Assembly (NCBI RefSeq): GCF_019598945.1
Contig: NZ_CP080598.1
Coordinates: forward strand, 4,464,001-4,528,000
Direction: 5' to 3'
Source: Sphaerospermopsis torques-reginae ITEP-024
GTDB taxonomy: Bacteria > Cyanobacteriota > Cyanobacteriia > Cyanobacteriales > Nostocaceae
DNA length: 64,000 nt
A model generated the notes under the pieces. The model made no database searches and was not told where the DNA came from. It worked only from the letters and a program-made list of their open reading frames with translations. The position numbers were made by a program, and so were the translations under genes. Position 1 is the first letter of the stretch, and the number at the start of each line of letters is the position of its first letter. Below are positions 8,116 to 17,747 of the stretch, piece by piece.

Positions 8116-9894
8116 TCAGATATTGACTTCCTGCGGGTAATCTGGTAAAGAGAAAGATGTGGTTTTAATATCTGATTCGATCTGATTCAATTTAGAGATT
8201 TGATTAACAAAAGAAACTTTTTTACTCCTGACTACTTCTTGCAGTTTCTCTCTAATCTGTTGCTTTTCCTTATACTCCTGGATTTTGATTTGAGCTTGAG
8301 GATATGCATCAGTATCTTCAGGAATTTTTTCCAGGAATTTGATTGCACCGGCAAAGTCTTTCCTTAAAGCTTTACGATAAGCTGAATGTAAAAAATATTC
8401 GGCTCTAATTTGCCTTTTATGATTGTATTCAGCTAATTTTTGTTGCACTATAGCACCAGCAGAACTTTCTGGCGGAATTTGGCGCAGATATTCTAAAGCA
8501 GCCGAAAAATCTTTCTTTTCTGCGCTGGCGTAAGCTTTATTTAATAAAGTTTGTGTTTTTGCTTCTAGGTTAGTTTCTGTTTTTTCTATTAGTTGTTCTC
8601 GTTTAGCACGCCAATAGGAAGTGTAGGGAATTTGCGTAACAGCGTGCATGGCATCTAACAAATTACCTTCATCCAATGCTTGTTCAGCTACTAAATAATT
8701 TTTAGTATCATTGTGCCATTGCTTTTGCCATTCTGCAATTGTCTCTTGAGCTTCTGGATAGACGTTGCTATAGGAGGGAATTGTTTTGGCTAAACTAATT
8801 GCTTTTTCTAAATTACCAGTTTGATATTCTGTGATTGCTTCAGATAAAATTGCTGTTTCTGAATTAGCTTGAGAACTAGTAGCTAAAGAATAAACTCCCA
8901 AACCAACTACTAAACAATTTATGGTGATTCCCCATTTCATTCCTGCCAATAATGGATCTAATTTTTTATTTTTATCTGCAACAGCTTTTTTGGTAGTAAT
9001 GGGAAACTTTGAAGTCGCAATTGCAGCTGCCCGATGCTTCCATCTTATGTGTTTAAATACCCACAGTGCTTCACTGGCAGATTGAAATCTTTCCTGATAA
9101 TTATAGCGAATCATTTGACTGATAAAAACAGCCAGATATTCGTCAATGATGGTATCTTCACAAGTCCAAGGAATGTCATTATTAGCAGGATCAATTTTTA
9201 ATTGCAGTGGTGTTAACCCTGTTAAACCTTGGAGTACAATCATTCCTAAAGCATAAATGTCACTATTGGGTTGTGTTTGTCCTAAAAATTGTTCTGGTGG
9301 GATGTAACCCAATGAAGTCACGGGTAGCTGGGAAATGGGCAATTCCGCATCAGTGCTAAAATCAATGGGTTGAATTGAACCGAAATCTATTAGCACTAAT
9401 TTACCATCACTAGAACGTCTGATTAAATTTTCTGGTTTGATATCACAGTGAATAAAACCTTGAGAATGAACAAATTCGAGAATACCTAAGGCATCTTCGA
9501 GAAATGTCATCGCTTCGGTTGTACTCCACTTACGTTTTTTATTTTGATTTAGCTTTAACTCTGTGGACAATGGCTGGCCAGAAATATATTCCTGTACTAA
9601 ATAAAATTGTTCATTTTCTTCAAAGCAGCTAATAAGTTTAGGAATTTGGTCATGTTCTCCTAAATGCTTCAGGGTTTCGGTTTCGGTAAGAAAACGCAAT
9701 CTCAGGTAGTCAAAGTAAGATTTAGATTGAAAATGATTGATTTTTAACTGCTTAATAACGTATCTGGGTTTTTCTGGGTAATCAACATCTTTGGGATCTT
9801 CCGCAATATAAGTTTTCCCAAATACACCTGCACTAAGGCTTTGAATAATTTGGTAGCGACCTTGCAATAATTGTCCGACGATTTGTTCAGTCAT
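8116..9894 (-). CDS. Ser/Thr protein kinase with membrane segment and repeat-rich C-terminus
   Basis: A protein of 592 residues. The N-terminal eukaryotic-type kinase (about 11-285) shows a glycine loop LSAGVFGKTY, a catalytic loop HCDIKPEN (Cys instead of the Arg of HRD, a non-RD type) and LIDFGS. A hydrophobic segment near 320-340 (INCLVVGLGVYSLA) would anchor it in the membrane, followed by about 250 residues of helical repeats of the TPR kind with recurring FxxAxxxLxxIPxxS. It probably phosphorylates regulatory proteins; the target is unknown. It converges with the truncated kinase at 6344-8050, a likely relative. Confidence 0.88.
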   Translation of the reverse strand: MTEQIVGQLLQGRYQIIQSLSAGVFGKTYIAEDPKDVDYPEKPRYVIKQLKINHFQSKSYFDYLRLRFLTETETLKHLGEHDQIPKLISCFEENEQFYLVQEYISGQPLSTELKLNQNKKRKWSTTEAMTFLEDALGILEFVHSQGFIHCDIKPENLIRRSSDGKLVLIDFGSIQPIDFSTDAELPISQLPVTSLGYIPPEQFLGQTQPNSDIYALGMIVLQGLTGLTPLQLKIDPANNDIPWTCEDTIIDEYLAVFISQMIRYNYQERFQSASEALWVFKHIRWKHRAAAIATSKFPITTKKAVADKNKKLDPLLAGMKWGITINCLVVGLGVYSLATSSQANSETAILSEAITEYQTGNLEKAISLAKTIPSYSNVYPEAQETIAEWQKQWHNDTKNYLVAEQALDEGNLLDAMHAVTQIPYTSYWRAKREQLIEKTETNLEAKTQTLLNKAYASAEKKDFSAALEYLRQIPPESSAGAIVQQKLAEYNHKRQIRAEYFLHSAYRKALRKDFAGAIKFLEKIPEDTDAYPQAQIKIQEYKEKQQIREKLQEVVRSKKVSFVNQISKLNQIESDIKTTSFSLPDYPQEVNI

Positions 9895-10506
9895 AAGTTC
9901 CTTACTGAGAAATCTATTAGATCAGTTGTTACTCACCTTTTCTCAAATTTCTTCCTCTCTCCGGAATAGGGAGAAATAATTTTTTGTAGCTTTAAATAAG
10001 GGGGACTTTAAATAAAGGCTACTTTTGAATCTCTATAAATGTCGGTATATAGCCAAAAATAACCCAATATCAACGTTTTACTGGGTTTTTCTATCTCACG
10101 ATTAATCAAAATATGTGTCAAATAAAATACATACAAATTACGATAATTTATTAACACCGGAGATAAGTTATATTACTTGCGTATATGTCTATTTATTGAC
10201 TTTTTTGACAATTGTCAGCAGTCTGATGGGTTTTAGGTCTTAGGATCAGGACGGGAGGAATTGAAATCGAGTTGGTGCAGAAATCAAAAAGTGGTAATTT
10301 ACTTGAGCGATCGCTATTGATATGTGGACGCAGGACTTTTTCAGCATCCCCTAATTAGATACATCACCATTTCCATCAATTTTGTAATTGAGTCATGAGT
10401 CTTGATTTATGAGTCCTGATTTATGAGTCTTGATTTCTTAGCTATTAGTTGCCGGCTATTTTCTCCCCTACCTCTCCATCTTGCCATCTGCCCCAGGTTC
10501 TAGCTT
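9895..10506. other. Intergenic region, no gene seen
   Basis: About 610 bp between the kinase start and the GTPase end. It holds a possible plus-strand hairpin with a T-run near 10068-10095 (AACCCA / TGGGTTTTT), a lone repeat end at 10332-10350 matching the right terminus of the ~212-bp repeat described at 15331 and 27438, and direct copies of a 'gagtcttgattta' phrase near 10395-10440. No ORF of recognisable family is present. Confidence 0.6.
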
Positions 10507-12027
10507 TTATTCACCGTCTGTCAAGGGTTTTACGACTTTAGCGATCGCATCTTGGATAAATACTTTTATAAACTCGTCTCGGCGATTCATCTGAAATTGC
10601 TGCTGTACTACTTCCGTCATTCCCCCATCACCCCAATCTTGATCATGGCGAAAATACTCAATAAAGCTTTTGCCCGCAATGCGTGTTAAATAAGCTGCTG
10701 TTACTCCTTGAATAGCGCGACCAATGATAAAAGTAGCAACATGAAGTTGTAAAGCAGTTGATAGTAATTCAATAGCTCCTTTAACAATACCTAAACCAGC
10801 AATGGTTTTTCCTAAAGATAGAGCTAATTCTCGCCCCCGTTCCATATTCAAATCACAACCGTAAACTCTGCCAATTTCTACCACCATTTGGGCGTTAACT
10901 GCGGCGGTAGCTAGTAGGTCTACCACTGGTAAAGGAGTTACAGAAACCACACCAGCGCCGATCCATTGATAGCGGTCTACAATTTTATCAGCTTGACGAC
11001 GACGCTGGGAATCAATTAATTTTCGCGCTTCTTCTCCTAAGCGGAGAGATTGTAAGAGAATATTATCTGCAACTAAATCTTCACCTTCAGCCCGTAGTAC
11101 AGAAGCCATGCGTCGCAATAAGGAGACTATATCTGGTTCTGGTTGGAAAATTTCCCCGGTTTCTAATTGTGCGGGTTGGGGGTTAGCAGCGATCGCCACC
11201 ACATCATTACTAGCAATATAATCTTTTACCCGTTGACGCAACTTAGTTAAAATGGCTTCTTGATCTTCATCTGTATATAAATCAGTTTTATTGAGAACCA
11301 AGAGCGATCGCTTACCAATTTCCGCTAAACCCTTCAACGGCTCATATTCAGAACGTCGTAAATCATTATCTACCACAAATAATAATAAATCTGCTTCCGT
11401 CGCCAAAGCCCTGGCCAGTTGTTCTCGTTCTGTTCCGGCAACTCCCGCTTCTAAAATTCCTGGCGTATCCGTAATTAAAATTTTTCGCTCTAATCCCTTT
11501 AAGCGTAAACAATAGGTTTCACCCACCTGGGTTGTACCCATTGGCGCATTTACCTGCCCGACTATCCGCCCCATAATGGCATTTACTAAGGAAGTTTTGC
11601 CAGCACTCCCTGTTCCAAACACCACTACTTGAATTTCCCCCCGTGCTAAATTCGCTTCTATTTCCCTGGTGCGACTCAGTAAAGCTTGACGGGTAACTTC
11701 GTCTTGAATTTGGGCTACTTGTTGACGTACAGCTTGCAAAGTGCTAGAAGCCGCATCAGACTTAGCCGCAGGAATTTGGCTAGGGGTAACGCGTCTGCGA
11801 TTACGTCGTGATTTTTCCTCACCAGAGCGCAGAACCAAAACATAATATATAAAGGCTGCAACTAACCCTGCCAAAAGAACAATCAGCAGCAACAGCAGCA
11901 GATTACCTAATAGGGGAGAATAGGATAATTGCCAATAAAGCCGAGTCAGGGAATCAATCAGCCACAGGGCTAACCCCAAAATGATAATCAAACCAACAAT
12001 GAGCGTGACTAGGCGAGACAGAGGCAT
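10507..12027 (-). CDS. Membrane-associated GTPase with DUF697 domain
   Basis: A protein of 506 residues. Two hydrophobic segments lie in the first 70 residues (VTLIVGLIIILGLALWLI and LLLLLLIVLLAGLVAAFIYY). A TrmE/Era-like G domain covers about 125-290: P-loop GTGSAGKTS, switch threonine in APMGTTQVG, DTPGI, and NKTDL. The last 180 residues match the DUF697 region, with PLPVVDLLATAAVNAQMV and a glycine/alanine-rich membrane-like helix pair. It is a common cyanobacterial protein that probably acts at a membrane as a GTP-driven remodelling or assembly factor; the exact job is unknown. It appears monocistronic. Confidence 0.85.
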   Translation of the reverse strand: MPLSRLVTLIVGLIIILGLALWLIDSLTRLYWQLSYSPLLGNLLLLLLIVLLAGLVAAFIYYVLVLRSGEEKSRRNRRRVTPSQIPAAKSDAASSTLQAVRQQVAQIQDEVTRQALLSRTREIEANLARGEIQVVVFGTGSAGKTSLVNAIMGRIVGQVNAPMGTTQVGETYCLRLKGLERKILITDTPGILEAGVAGTEREQLARALATEADLLLFVVDNDLRRSEYEPLKGLAEIGKRSLLVLNKTDLYTDEDQEAILTKLRQRVKDYIASNDVVAIAANPQPAQLETGEIFQPEPDIVSLLRRMASVLRAEGEDLVADNILLQSLRLGEEARKLIDSQRRRQADKIVDRYQWIGAGVVSVTPLPVVDLLATAAVNAQMVVEIGRVYGCDLNMERGRELALSLGKTIAGLGIVKGAIELLSTALQLHVATFIIGRAIQGVTAAYLTRIAGKSFIEYFRHDQDWGDGGMTEVVQQQFQMNRRDEFIKVFIQDAIAKVVKPLTDGE

Positions 12028-12667
12028 GAATGGGAAAAATAAAAGAATATCAACCAGGTAGATGCTTATGATCTTAATAGGTTAAGACAGTTTCGCCAGA
12101 ATCGAAAACGGCCAATTTTGCTAGACTAAGACTAAACTTGTATCAAATGTTCCCTTAAATCCGTAAACAGCGAGCAGTGACAGGATTTACATTCTTCTAT
12201 GGATATAGGACTCATATTTGATGTTTGAAAAAATTAGGTATTGTAGGGTGTGGTTCGACAAACTCACCAACCACGTCAGATATTACAAATTTGTTTATTT
12301 ATAGAATTTATGCAGTCTGACGCACCCTACGTATCTTTTCAGAAATCAAATCATAGTCCTATAGTACATTACTGATTTTAAATAATCGCCTCAAAAATAG
12401 TATTAAACCGGCTTTCCGCACTTCAAAATGTCATACATTAATAGTTAAATAAATTGTACAAAAAATGTTGATATTATTCAGTATTTAAACGTATGAATCA
12501 TAGCCTTTTGGCGATAGCGAAGCGCTGCTGCAAGCAGTTCGCTATTCAACGACCATTAACCCCAATTTTCGTAATCTTCATATATTACAAAACGAAGTGC
12601 GGAATGTGGGATTAAAGTTGTTCACAACTATGGAGATATTCCTTTACTTCCCGGTTACATTGGTTTG
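12028..12667. other. Intergenic region with dispersed repeats
   Basis: No gene seen. Contents: a palindromic repeat about 12206-12363 whose ends read TATAGGACT...AGTCCTATA and which encloses a TAGGGTG...CACCCTA inverted pair (12243-12330), and a very small dispersed repeat near 12512-12545 (GGCGATAGCGAAGCGC... CAAGCAGTTCGCT) of the kind known from Nostoc/Anabaena. Confidence 0.6.
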
Positions 12668-12800
12668 CTATAGGAATCCGATTTGATTCGTGAAATCATT
12701 TGTGTAGGCAGACAAGAGGCAAAAGGCAAGAGGCAAAAGGGTTTTAGAAGATTTAGGTGTACGGAGTTTTGTTCAAAATTCAAATATTATTCCTATATAA
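12668..12800 (+). repeat. Dispersed ~133-bp repeat, copy 1 (other copy at 30222, inverted)
   Basis: Begins CTATAGGAATCCGATTTGAT, holds a purine-rich heptamer stretch (GGCAAAAGGCAAGAGGC) and ends TTCAAATATTATTCCTATAT. The ends are imperfect inverted repeats (CTATAGGAAT / ATTCCTATAT). A diverged copy lies in opposite orientation at 30222-30349 with the same order of blocks, so this is a small non-coding mobile or MITE-like unit. Confidence 0.65.
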
Positions 12801-12939
12801 GTAGTCGTGCAAAATAAATTTTATATTTGGGAGAGGGAACAGGGAACTCTTAACAGGGAACAGCTAAGGAATACAGACATTTTTGTTTTCACTCATATGT
12901 TAAATTAATTTTGCTTGGGTACTTACCACAAAACCACAA

Positions 12940-13078
12940 GGTATTGGTACAGGCTGAGGTTTAGCCATTACTCATGAAATTGTGGTAGAAAAAAATAGAG
13001 GGAAAATTAGTTGTCATTCTGAGTTAAGTCAGGGTACAGAATTTGTTATCTATTTGCCAATTCAGAGAGGAAAAAATA
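12940..13078 (+). pseudogene. Histidine kinase C-terminal remnant
   Basis: Reads GIGTG, stop, GLAITHEIVVEKNRGKIS, then CHSELSQGTEFVIYLPI: the G2 box and final strand of a HisKA/HATPase sensor kinase. A TGA replaces a leucine codon inside GTGLGLA, and nothing N-terminal is preserved. It directly precedes, and slightly overlaps in the same orientation, the DUF937-like gene. Confidence 0.75.
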
Positions 13079-13573
13079 ATGGGACTGTTTGATCAAATTC
13101 TTGGTTCAGTTGCTAATTCTAATCAACAAGGTGGTTTGGGTAAACTGATAAGTATTGCTAACACCATCCAGCAGATCAGTAATAGCACAGGTACAGATAC
13201 TTCAACTATGCAAACTGTGTTTTCAGTAGTTGGTAAACAGGTAAATTCATCTTTACAAGAAACGAAAGTTAATGAGGGAAATCAAGCAGCAGAAAACTTG
13301 GTAAATCAATTTGCGGGAACTGCTCCTGACTCTCAAGCTGTTAACGCTCTATTTTCCCCAGCTATTCAACAACAAGTAGCCCAAATAGCAGCGCAACGCA
13401 CAGGTTTAGATGCGGGAATGATTCAACAATTATTACCGATTTTAGTACCTTTAGTTCTCCAGTTTTTACAATCTGGTGGACATCCCTTGTTGAATAAATT
13501 CCTCGATGCTGATGGTGATGGTGATGTTGATATTGCTGATGCGATTCAGTTAGCTAGTCGGTTTTTAAAGTAA
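13079..13573 (+). CDS. DUF937-like protein with C-terminal calcium-binding-like loop
   Basis: A protein of 164 residues from the ATG at 13079, preceded by a good ribosome site (AGAGAGGA). The in-frame ATG at 13043 would translate the histidine kinase remnant, so I reject it. It is rich in Gln/Asn/Ala, with MGLFDQILGSVANS at the start and a helical block (LLPILVPLVLQFLQSGG) resembling DUF937. It ends in DADGDGDVDIADAIQLA, an EF-hand or dockerin-like Asp-rich loop. No signal peptide is seen. Function unknown. Confidence 0.75.
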   Translation: MGLFDQILGSVANSNQQGGLGKLISIANTIQQISNSTGTDTSTMQTVFSVVGKQVNSSLQETKVNEGNQAAENLVNQFAGTAPDSQAVNALFSPAIQQQVAQIAAQRTGLDAGMIQQLLPILVPLVLQFLQSGGHPLLNKFLDADGDGDVDIADAIQLASRFLK

Positions 13574-13581
13574 TCAGTTAT

Positions 13582-13695
13582 TAGTTGTCAGGAGTCAGGA
13601 GTCAGGAGTCAGAAGTTATTGATTTTGGATTTTGGATTTTGGATTGTTTTTCTTAACTCCAATCTAAAATCTAAAATCTAAAATCTAAAATCGTA
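13582..13695. repeat. Heptamer arrays forming a large inverted repeat
   Basis: Three kinds of heptamer follow the DUF937 gene: (AGGAGTC)n, (GGATTTT)n and, after a short spacer, the complementary (TAAAATC)n. The last two can fold into a long hairpin and may serve as a transcription end. Confidence 0.7.
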
Positions 13696-13790
13696 AACAT
13701 TCAGCCGTCAGCTATCGGTTTCCGTCAACAAAATCCACCAAAAACACGAAGAACAGGCTTTTTATTTATCTCATCAACCTGCCTGTTTAT

Positions 13791-13952
13791 GGGAGCATTC
13801 CAATTTTGAAAAAATAAACTTAAAAATAAACTTAGCCACTCCAAAATCTCTCTAAAACTCTCTTTCTTTCGTGTCCTTCATCCCTTGGTGGTTCGTTCAT
13901 TTCATGTCTTGACCTCAAGCCAAAAATAAACTTACACATTTGGGATGCTCCC
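13791..13952 (-). mobile_element. 162-bp MITE with 9-bp target duplication, copy 1
   Basis: Ends are GGGAGCATTCCAA and TTTGGGATGCTCCC, an inverted pair. The 9-bp sequence CCTGTTTAT sits directly on both sides (13782-13790 and 13953-13961). Length and internal order (read on the minus strand: AAGTTTATTTTT, ACACGAAAG, AGAGAGTTTT, TTTTTCAAAATTGGAATGC) match the copies at 24959-25120 and 43663-43824, all 162 bp. It has no coding capacity and must be moved by a transposase elsewhere. Confidence 0.8.
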
Positions 13953-14190
13953 CCTGTTTATAGACTAAAACTTGTCAAATTGAGCAAAATTCTGATTTTA
14001 TGACCAACTTGTTTATACTATAGGTGAAAGCCAAGTAGAACGACGGGAAAAAACCAAAGTATGTAAAGAAAAGTAAATTAACCTAAAAACCTCTTGCCTC
14101 TTGCCTTGTCATAACGACAATTTTTAACGCCTACCGGCTTAATTACTAATTACTGATAGCTGAATGCTTACCTAAAATCTAAAATCCCAA

Positions 14191-15252
14191 ATGGTATTAC
14201 CCGTGAACCCTCCTACCACCACCCCAACACAAACCCAAAACCGTAAAGCGGATCATATCCGCATCTGTCTTGAGGAAGATGTCCAAGGTCAGCAAGTTAC
14301 TACCGGACTAGAAAAATATCGTTTTATTCATTGTTGTTTACCGGAATGCGATCGCACCGACATTGATATCAGCACGACTTTTTTGGGAAAACAACTTCAC
14401 GCACCAATCTTAATATCTTCCATGACTGGAGGAACAGAACGCGCAGGAATTATTAACCGTCGTTTGGCAGAAGTCGCCCAGCAATATAAACTAGCGATGG
14501 GTGTAGGTTCTCAGCGTGTAGCTTTGGAAAAACCCCAAGTTGCTGATACTTTCGCTATTCGTAAATATGCCCCAGATGTGCTGTTATTTGCTAATTTAGG
14601 TGCTGTACAACTTAATTATCAATGTGGTTTAGATGAATGTTTGCGAATTATTGAAATTTTAGAAGCTGATGCTTTGATTTTACACATTAACCCGCTACAA
14701 GAGTTCATTCAACCGAGAGGTGATACTAATTTTCGGGGATTGTTTGACAAAATTGCCGATTTATGCAGTAAATTACCAGTTCCTGTAATTGCCAAAGAAG
14801 TCGGTAATGGCATTTCTGGGAAGATGGCTGAAAAACTGATATCCGTAGGAATACAGGCTATTGATGTCGCAGGAGCGGGTGGTACATCTTGGGCGTTGGT
14901 AGAAAGCGAAAGAGCCGAAACATCATTACAGCGACGTTTAGGAAAGACTTTTGCAGATTGGGGGATACCGACAGCAGAATGTATTACCAGTATTCGCGCT
15001 CAGTTCCCGGAAATACCTTTGATAGCTTCTGGGGGGTTACGTCATGGTTTAGATGTAGCCAAAGCGATCGCTCTTGGTGCAGATATCGCTGGTTTAGCAA
15101 TGCCTTTCCTGCAAGCAGCAGATGTATCATCAACTGCACTGCAAGAGTTGACAGAAGTATTAATTGCCGAAATCACCACCGTGTTATTCTGTACTGGTAA
15201 CAGAACTTTGTATCAGTTAAAGCAATCTGACAGTTTGCAACGTATACAATAA
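14191..15252 (+). CDS. fni: Type 2 isopentenyl-diphosphate delta-isomerase
   Basis: A protein of 353 residues matching FMN/NADPH-dependent type 2 IPP isomerases: [15 protein letters not shown] at the start, [22 protein letters not shown], the [14 protein letters not shown] segment holding the catalytic-site Gln, [20 protein letters not shown] and [19 protein letters not shown], which bind the flavin phosphate. It interconverts IPP and DMAPP at the end of the cyanobacterial MEP pathway, feeding carotenoids, the chlorophyll side chain and quinones. The family and length are typical. The start at 14191 (ATG) is plausible; a GTG four codons later is an alternative. Confidence 0.95.
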   Translation: MVLPVNPPTTTPTQTQNRKADHIRICLEEDVQGQQVTTGLEKYRFIHCCLPECDRTDIDISTTFLGKQLHAPILISSMTGGTERAGIINRRLAEVAQQYKLAMGVGSQRVALEKPQVADTFAIRKYAPDVLLFANLGAVQLNYQCGLDECLRIIEILEADALILHINPLQEFIQPRGDTNFRGLFDKIADLCSKLPVPVIAKEVGNGISGKMAEKLISVGIQAIDVAGAGGTSWALVESERAETSLQRRLGKTFADWGIPTAECITSIRAQFPEIPLIASGGLRHGLDVAKAIALGADIAGLAMPFLQAADVSSTALQELTEVLIAEITTVLFCTGNRTLYQLKQSDSLQRIQ

Positions 15253-15330
15253 AAAGAGGCAGGAGTCAGGAGTTATTAATTTTGGATTTTGGATTTTGGA
15301 TTTTGGATTTTGGATTGTTTTTGTTATGTA

Positions 15331-15542
15331 GGGCTTGCTGAATAAACATGAAAAGATTACAGTTAAAGGGTCTTAGCCTGCTGGAAGTTAAAAAAGTGCA
15401 AGCTTTTACGGGGTGGAAACTTAAAAACCTTGCATTTAATTCCTACTCAAAGGAAAAATCGTTCCTATCCAACTCTTGAAACTGTCACCTGTCACCTGTC
15501 ACCTGTCACCTGTCATCACGACAAGACTTTCTCAGCAACCCC
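15331..15542 (+). mobile_element. 212-bp MITE-like repeat with 6-bp flanking duplication
   Basis: Ends are GGGCTTGCTGA and TCAGCAACCCC (10 of 11 inverted matches), flanked by TATGTA at 15325-15330 and 15543-15548. Internal blocks (GTGCAAG...TTGCAT, GAAACTGT) recur in the 214-bp copy at 27438-27651, and a solitary right end lies near 10340. A CACCTGT heptamer array sits inside this copy. It does not encode a protein. Confidence 0.65.
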
Positions 15543-15890
15543 TATGTAGGAATCCTACTTGAATCTCAATACTGTTCGGTTAAGGATTTTTGTAGGTTGG
15601 GTTGAACAGAGTGAAACCCAACAAACCCTTGTAAACTTTGGGTTTCGTTCCTCAACCCAACCTACGTGATTTCGTTGTTATTAGTTTGACGAAAAGTATT
15701 GACTTGAATCTTGCTCAATATACTGAGAATCAATCGTTGATAATATACAGTTTAGGGTTTACAGCTTGTTCAAAAATCAAATAGGAGTCCTATATCCAAT
15801 CTAAAATCTAAAATCTAAAATCTAAAATTTTCCTCCCTATTCCCGGTCCTACCAGATATGATAGGTATTCAAAAGGACATATTATAACCA
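15543..15890. other. Intergenic repeats upstream of sppA
   Basis: Contains a palindromic TAGGTTGGGTT... AACCCAACCTA repeat (15592-15664, also at 23220, 28611 and 38782), the phrase CAAATAGGAGTCCTATA (15778-15795, also at 55312) and a TAAAATC heptamer array (15797-15830). No ORF is seen. The sppA promoter should lie in the last 60 bp. Confidence 0.55.
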
Positions 15891-17723
15891 ATGAATAACT
15901 TTTTTAAACAAACTTGTGCTAGTTTAATTGGTAGCTTACTAGGACTGACTATTTTTGCTGGTGTCGGTACTTTAGGCTTATTATTTCTCATTATCGCTGC
16001 TACTTCTCAAGATACAAGTCCACAAGTTAAAGATAAATCTATGTTGGTGTTTGACTTGTCAATGAAAATCACTGACAGTCAACCTAGTTCCAGTGACTTA
16101 CTGCAAAGAACCTTGAGAGGAGTAGATGAGGAGCAAATAACACTCCGCGAAGTGATCGAAACTGTGGAAAAAGCACAACGTGATCCGCGTATTGTGGGTA
16201 TTTATATAGATGCTACCAAGTCAGGTACAGCTAGTAGTTTGGGTTATGCTTCCCTCAAAGAAATTCGTCAAGCGTTAGATAAATTCCGTGCATCTGGGAA
16301 AAAGATTATCGCATATAGTACAGATTGGAATGAACGGGAATATTATCTGAGTTCAGTAGCTGATAAGATTGTACTCAATCCTGTAGGCATGATGGAAATC
16401 AACGGTTTGAGTTCACAACCGATGTTTTTAACAGGAGCATTGCAGAAATACGGGATTGGTGTTCAAGTAGTACGGGTAGGGAAATTTAAAGGAGCAGTAG
16501 AACCTTTTCTCCTGGATAAACTCAGTCCAGAAAATAGACAACAAACCCAGAAATTATTAGATGATGTGTGGGGAGAGTGGCGAAATTCTGTAGGTAAAAG
16601 TCGGAAAATTCAACCAGAAAAATTACAGGCGATCGCCAATAACCAAGCTATTTTAGAATCTACCGCCGCAAAAGCTAACGGTTTAGTCGATCAAATAGCT
16701 TACCAAGATGAAGTATTTACTGATTTGAAAAAGTTAACTGCTAGTGAAGAAGATGATAAAAATTTCCGACAAATTAACATTACTGATTATGCCGAAGTTC
16801 CTGGTAAATCAATGGGAGTAGAACGCAACTCAGAAAATCAAATTGCAGTTGTTTATGCAGAAGGGGAAATAGTCGATGGTAAAGGAGAAGATGGACAAAT
16901 AGGAGGCGATCGCTTTGCCCAAATCTTCAGAAAAATCCGTCAAGATGAAGATGTGAAATCTGTGGTTTTAAGAATTAACAGCCCTGGTGGTAGCGCCACA
17001 GCTTCAGAAATCATACAGCGAGAAATTAAATTAACTCGACAAGTTAAACCAGTAATTATTTCAATGGGTGATGTAGCTGCTTCCGGTGGTTATTGGATAG
17101 CTACTGATTCTAATCGCATTTTTGCTGAAAAGAATACTATTACAGGTTCTATTGGTGTCTTTGGAATATTGTTCAACGGTGAAAAATTAGCCAATAATAA
17201 TGGCATCACCTGGGATACCGTGAAAACATCTCAATTTGCAGATACTCAAACAGTTGCTCGTCCCAAATCACCCCAAGAATTAGCAATTTATCAACGCAGT
17301 GTTAACCGTATTTATAATATGTTTATTAATAAAGTTGCCGAAGGTCGAAAGTTACCCCAACAAAAGGTAGCAGAAATCGCCCAAGGTCGAGTTTGGTCAG
17401 GTGTAACAGCAAAACAAATCGGTTTAGTTGATGAAATTGGCGGTTTAAATGTTGCTATTGAATATGCAGCCAAAGCCGCAAAATTAGGAAATGATTGGGA
17501 AGTACAAGAATATCCTAGAGTGAGAAGTTTAGAAGAGCGTTTCTTTGGTAGACAATTACAAACAGCACAAGCAAAATTAGGAATTGAAAAAAATCTGATT
17601 CAGCCAAATAACCCACTTTTAGCCGAATTTGATAAATTTAAACAAGAAATTTCCATTTTACAGAAAATGAACGACCCCCAAGGCATTTATGCCCGTTTAC
17701 CTTTTAATTTGAAAATAGATTAA
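15891..17723 (+). CDS. sppA: Signal peptide peptidase SppA, 67K type
   Basis: A protein of 610 residues with an N-terminal membrane anchor (SLIGSLLGLTIFAGVGTLGL) followed by two tandem S49 peptidase domains. The N-terminal domain has YSTDWNEREYYLSSVADKIV, the region of the catalytic lysine. The C-terminal domain has RINSPGGSATASE with the nucleophilic Ser and SMGDVAASGGYWIA. This is the long form that forms a membrane-bound bowl-shaped tetramer and degrades cleaved signal peptides; in cyanobacteria it is also linked to thylakoid protein turnover. The length is normal for the long type. Confidence 0.93.
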   Translation: MNNFFKQTCASLIGSLLGLTIFAGVGTLGLLFLIIAATSQDTSPQVKDKSMLVFDLSMKITDSQPSSSDLLQRTLRGVDEEQITLREVIETVEKAQRDPRIVGIYIDATKSGTASSLGYASLKEIRQALDKFRASGKKIIAYSTDWNEREYYLSSVADKIVLNPVGMMEINGLSSQPMFLTGALQKYGIGVQVVRVGKFKGAVEPFLLDKLSPENRQQTQKLLDDVWGEWRNSVGKSRKIQPEKLQAIANNQAILESTAAKANGLVDQIAYQDEVFTDLKKLTASEEDDKNFRQINITDYAEVPGKSMGVERNSENQIAVVYAEGEIVDGKGEDGQIGGDRFAQIFRKIRQDEDVKSVVLRINSPGGSATASEIIQREIKLTRQVKPVIISMGDVAASGGYWIATDSNRIFAEKNTITGSIGVFGILFNGEKLANNNGITWDTVKTSQFADTQTVARPKSPQELAIYQRSVNRIYNMFINKVAEGRKLPQQKVAEIAQGRVWSGVTAKQIGLVDEIGGLNVAIEYAAKAAKLGNDWEVQEYPRVRSLEERFFGRQLQTAQAKLGIEKNLIQPNNPLLAEFDKFKQEISILQKMNDPQGIYARLPFNLKID

Positions 17724-17747
17724 TAAGCCTGGGGACTGGGGAAGAAA

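Noticed and set aside
10068-10095. Rho-independent terminator AACCCA...TGGGTTTTT
   Set aside because: It points rightward but no rightward gene ends there; may be chance, so it is only mentioned in the intergenic note.
15549-15600. Possible tRNA near the repeat at 15.5 kb
   Set aside because: No acceptor stem or T-loop of correct spacing; the palindromes belong to dispersed repeats. I saw no convincing tRNA or rRNA anywhere in the window.
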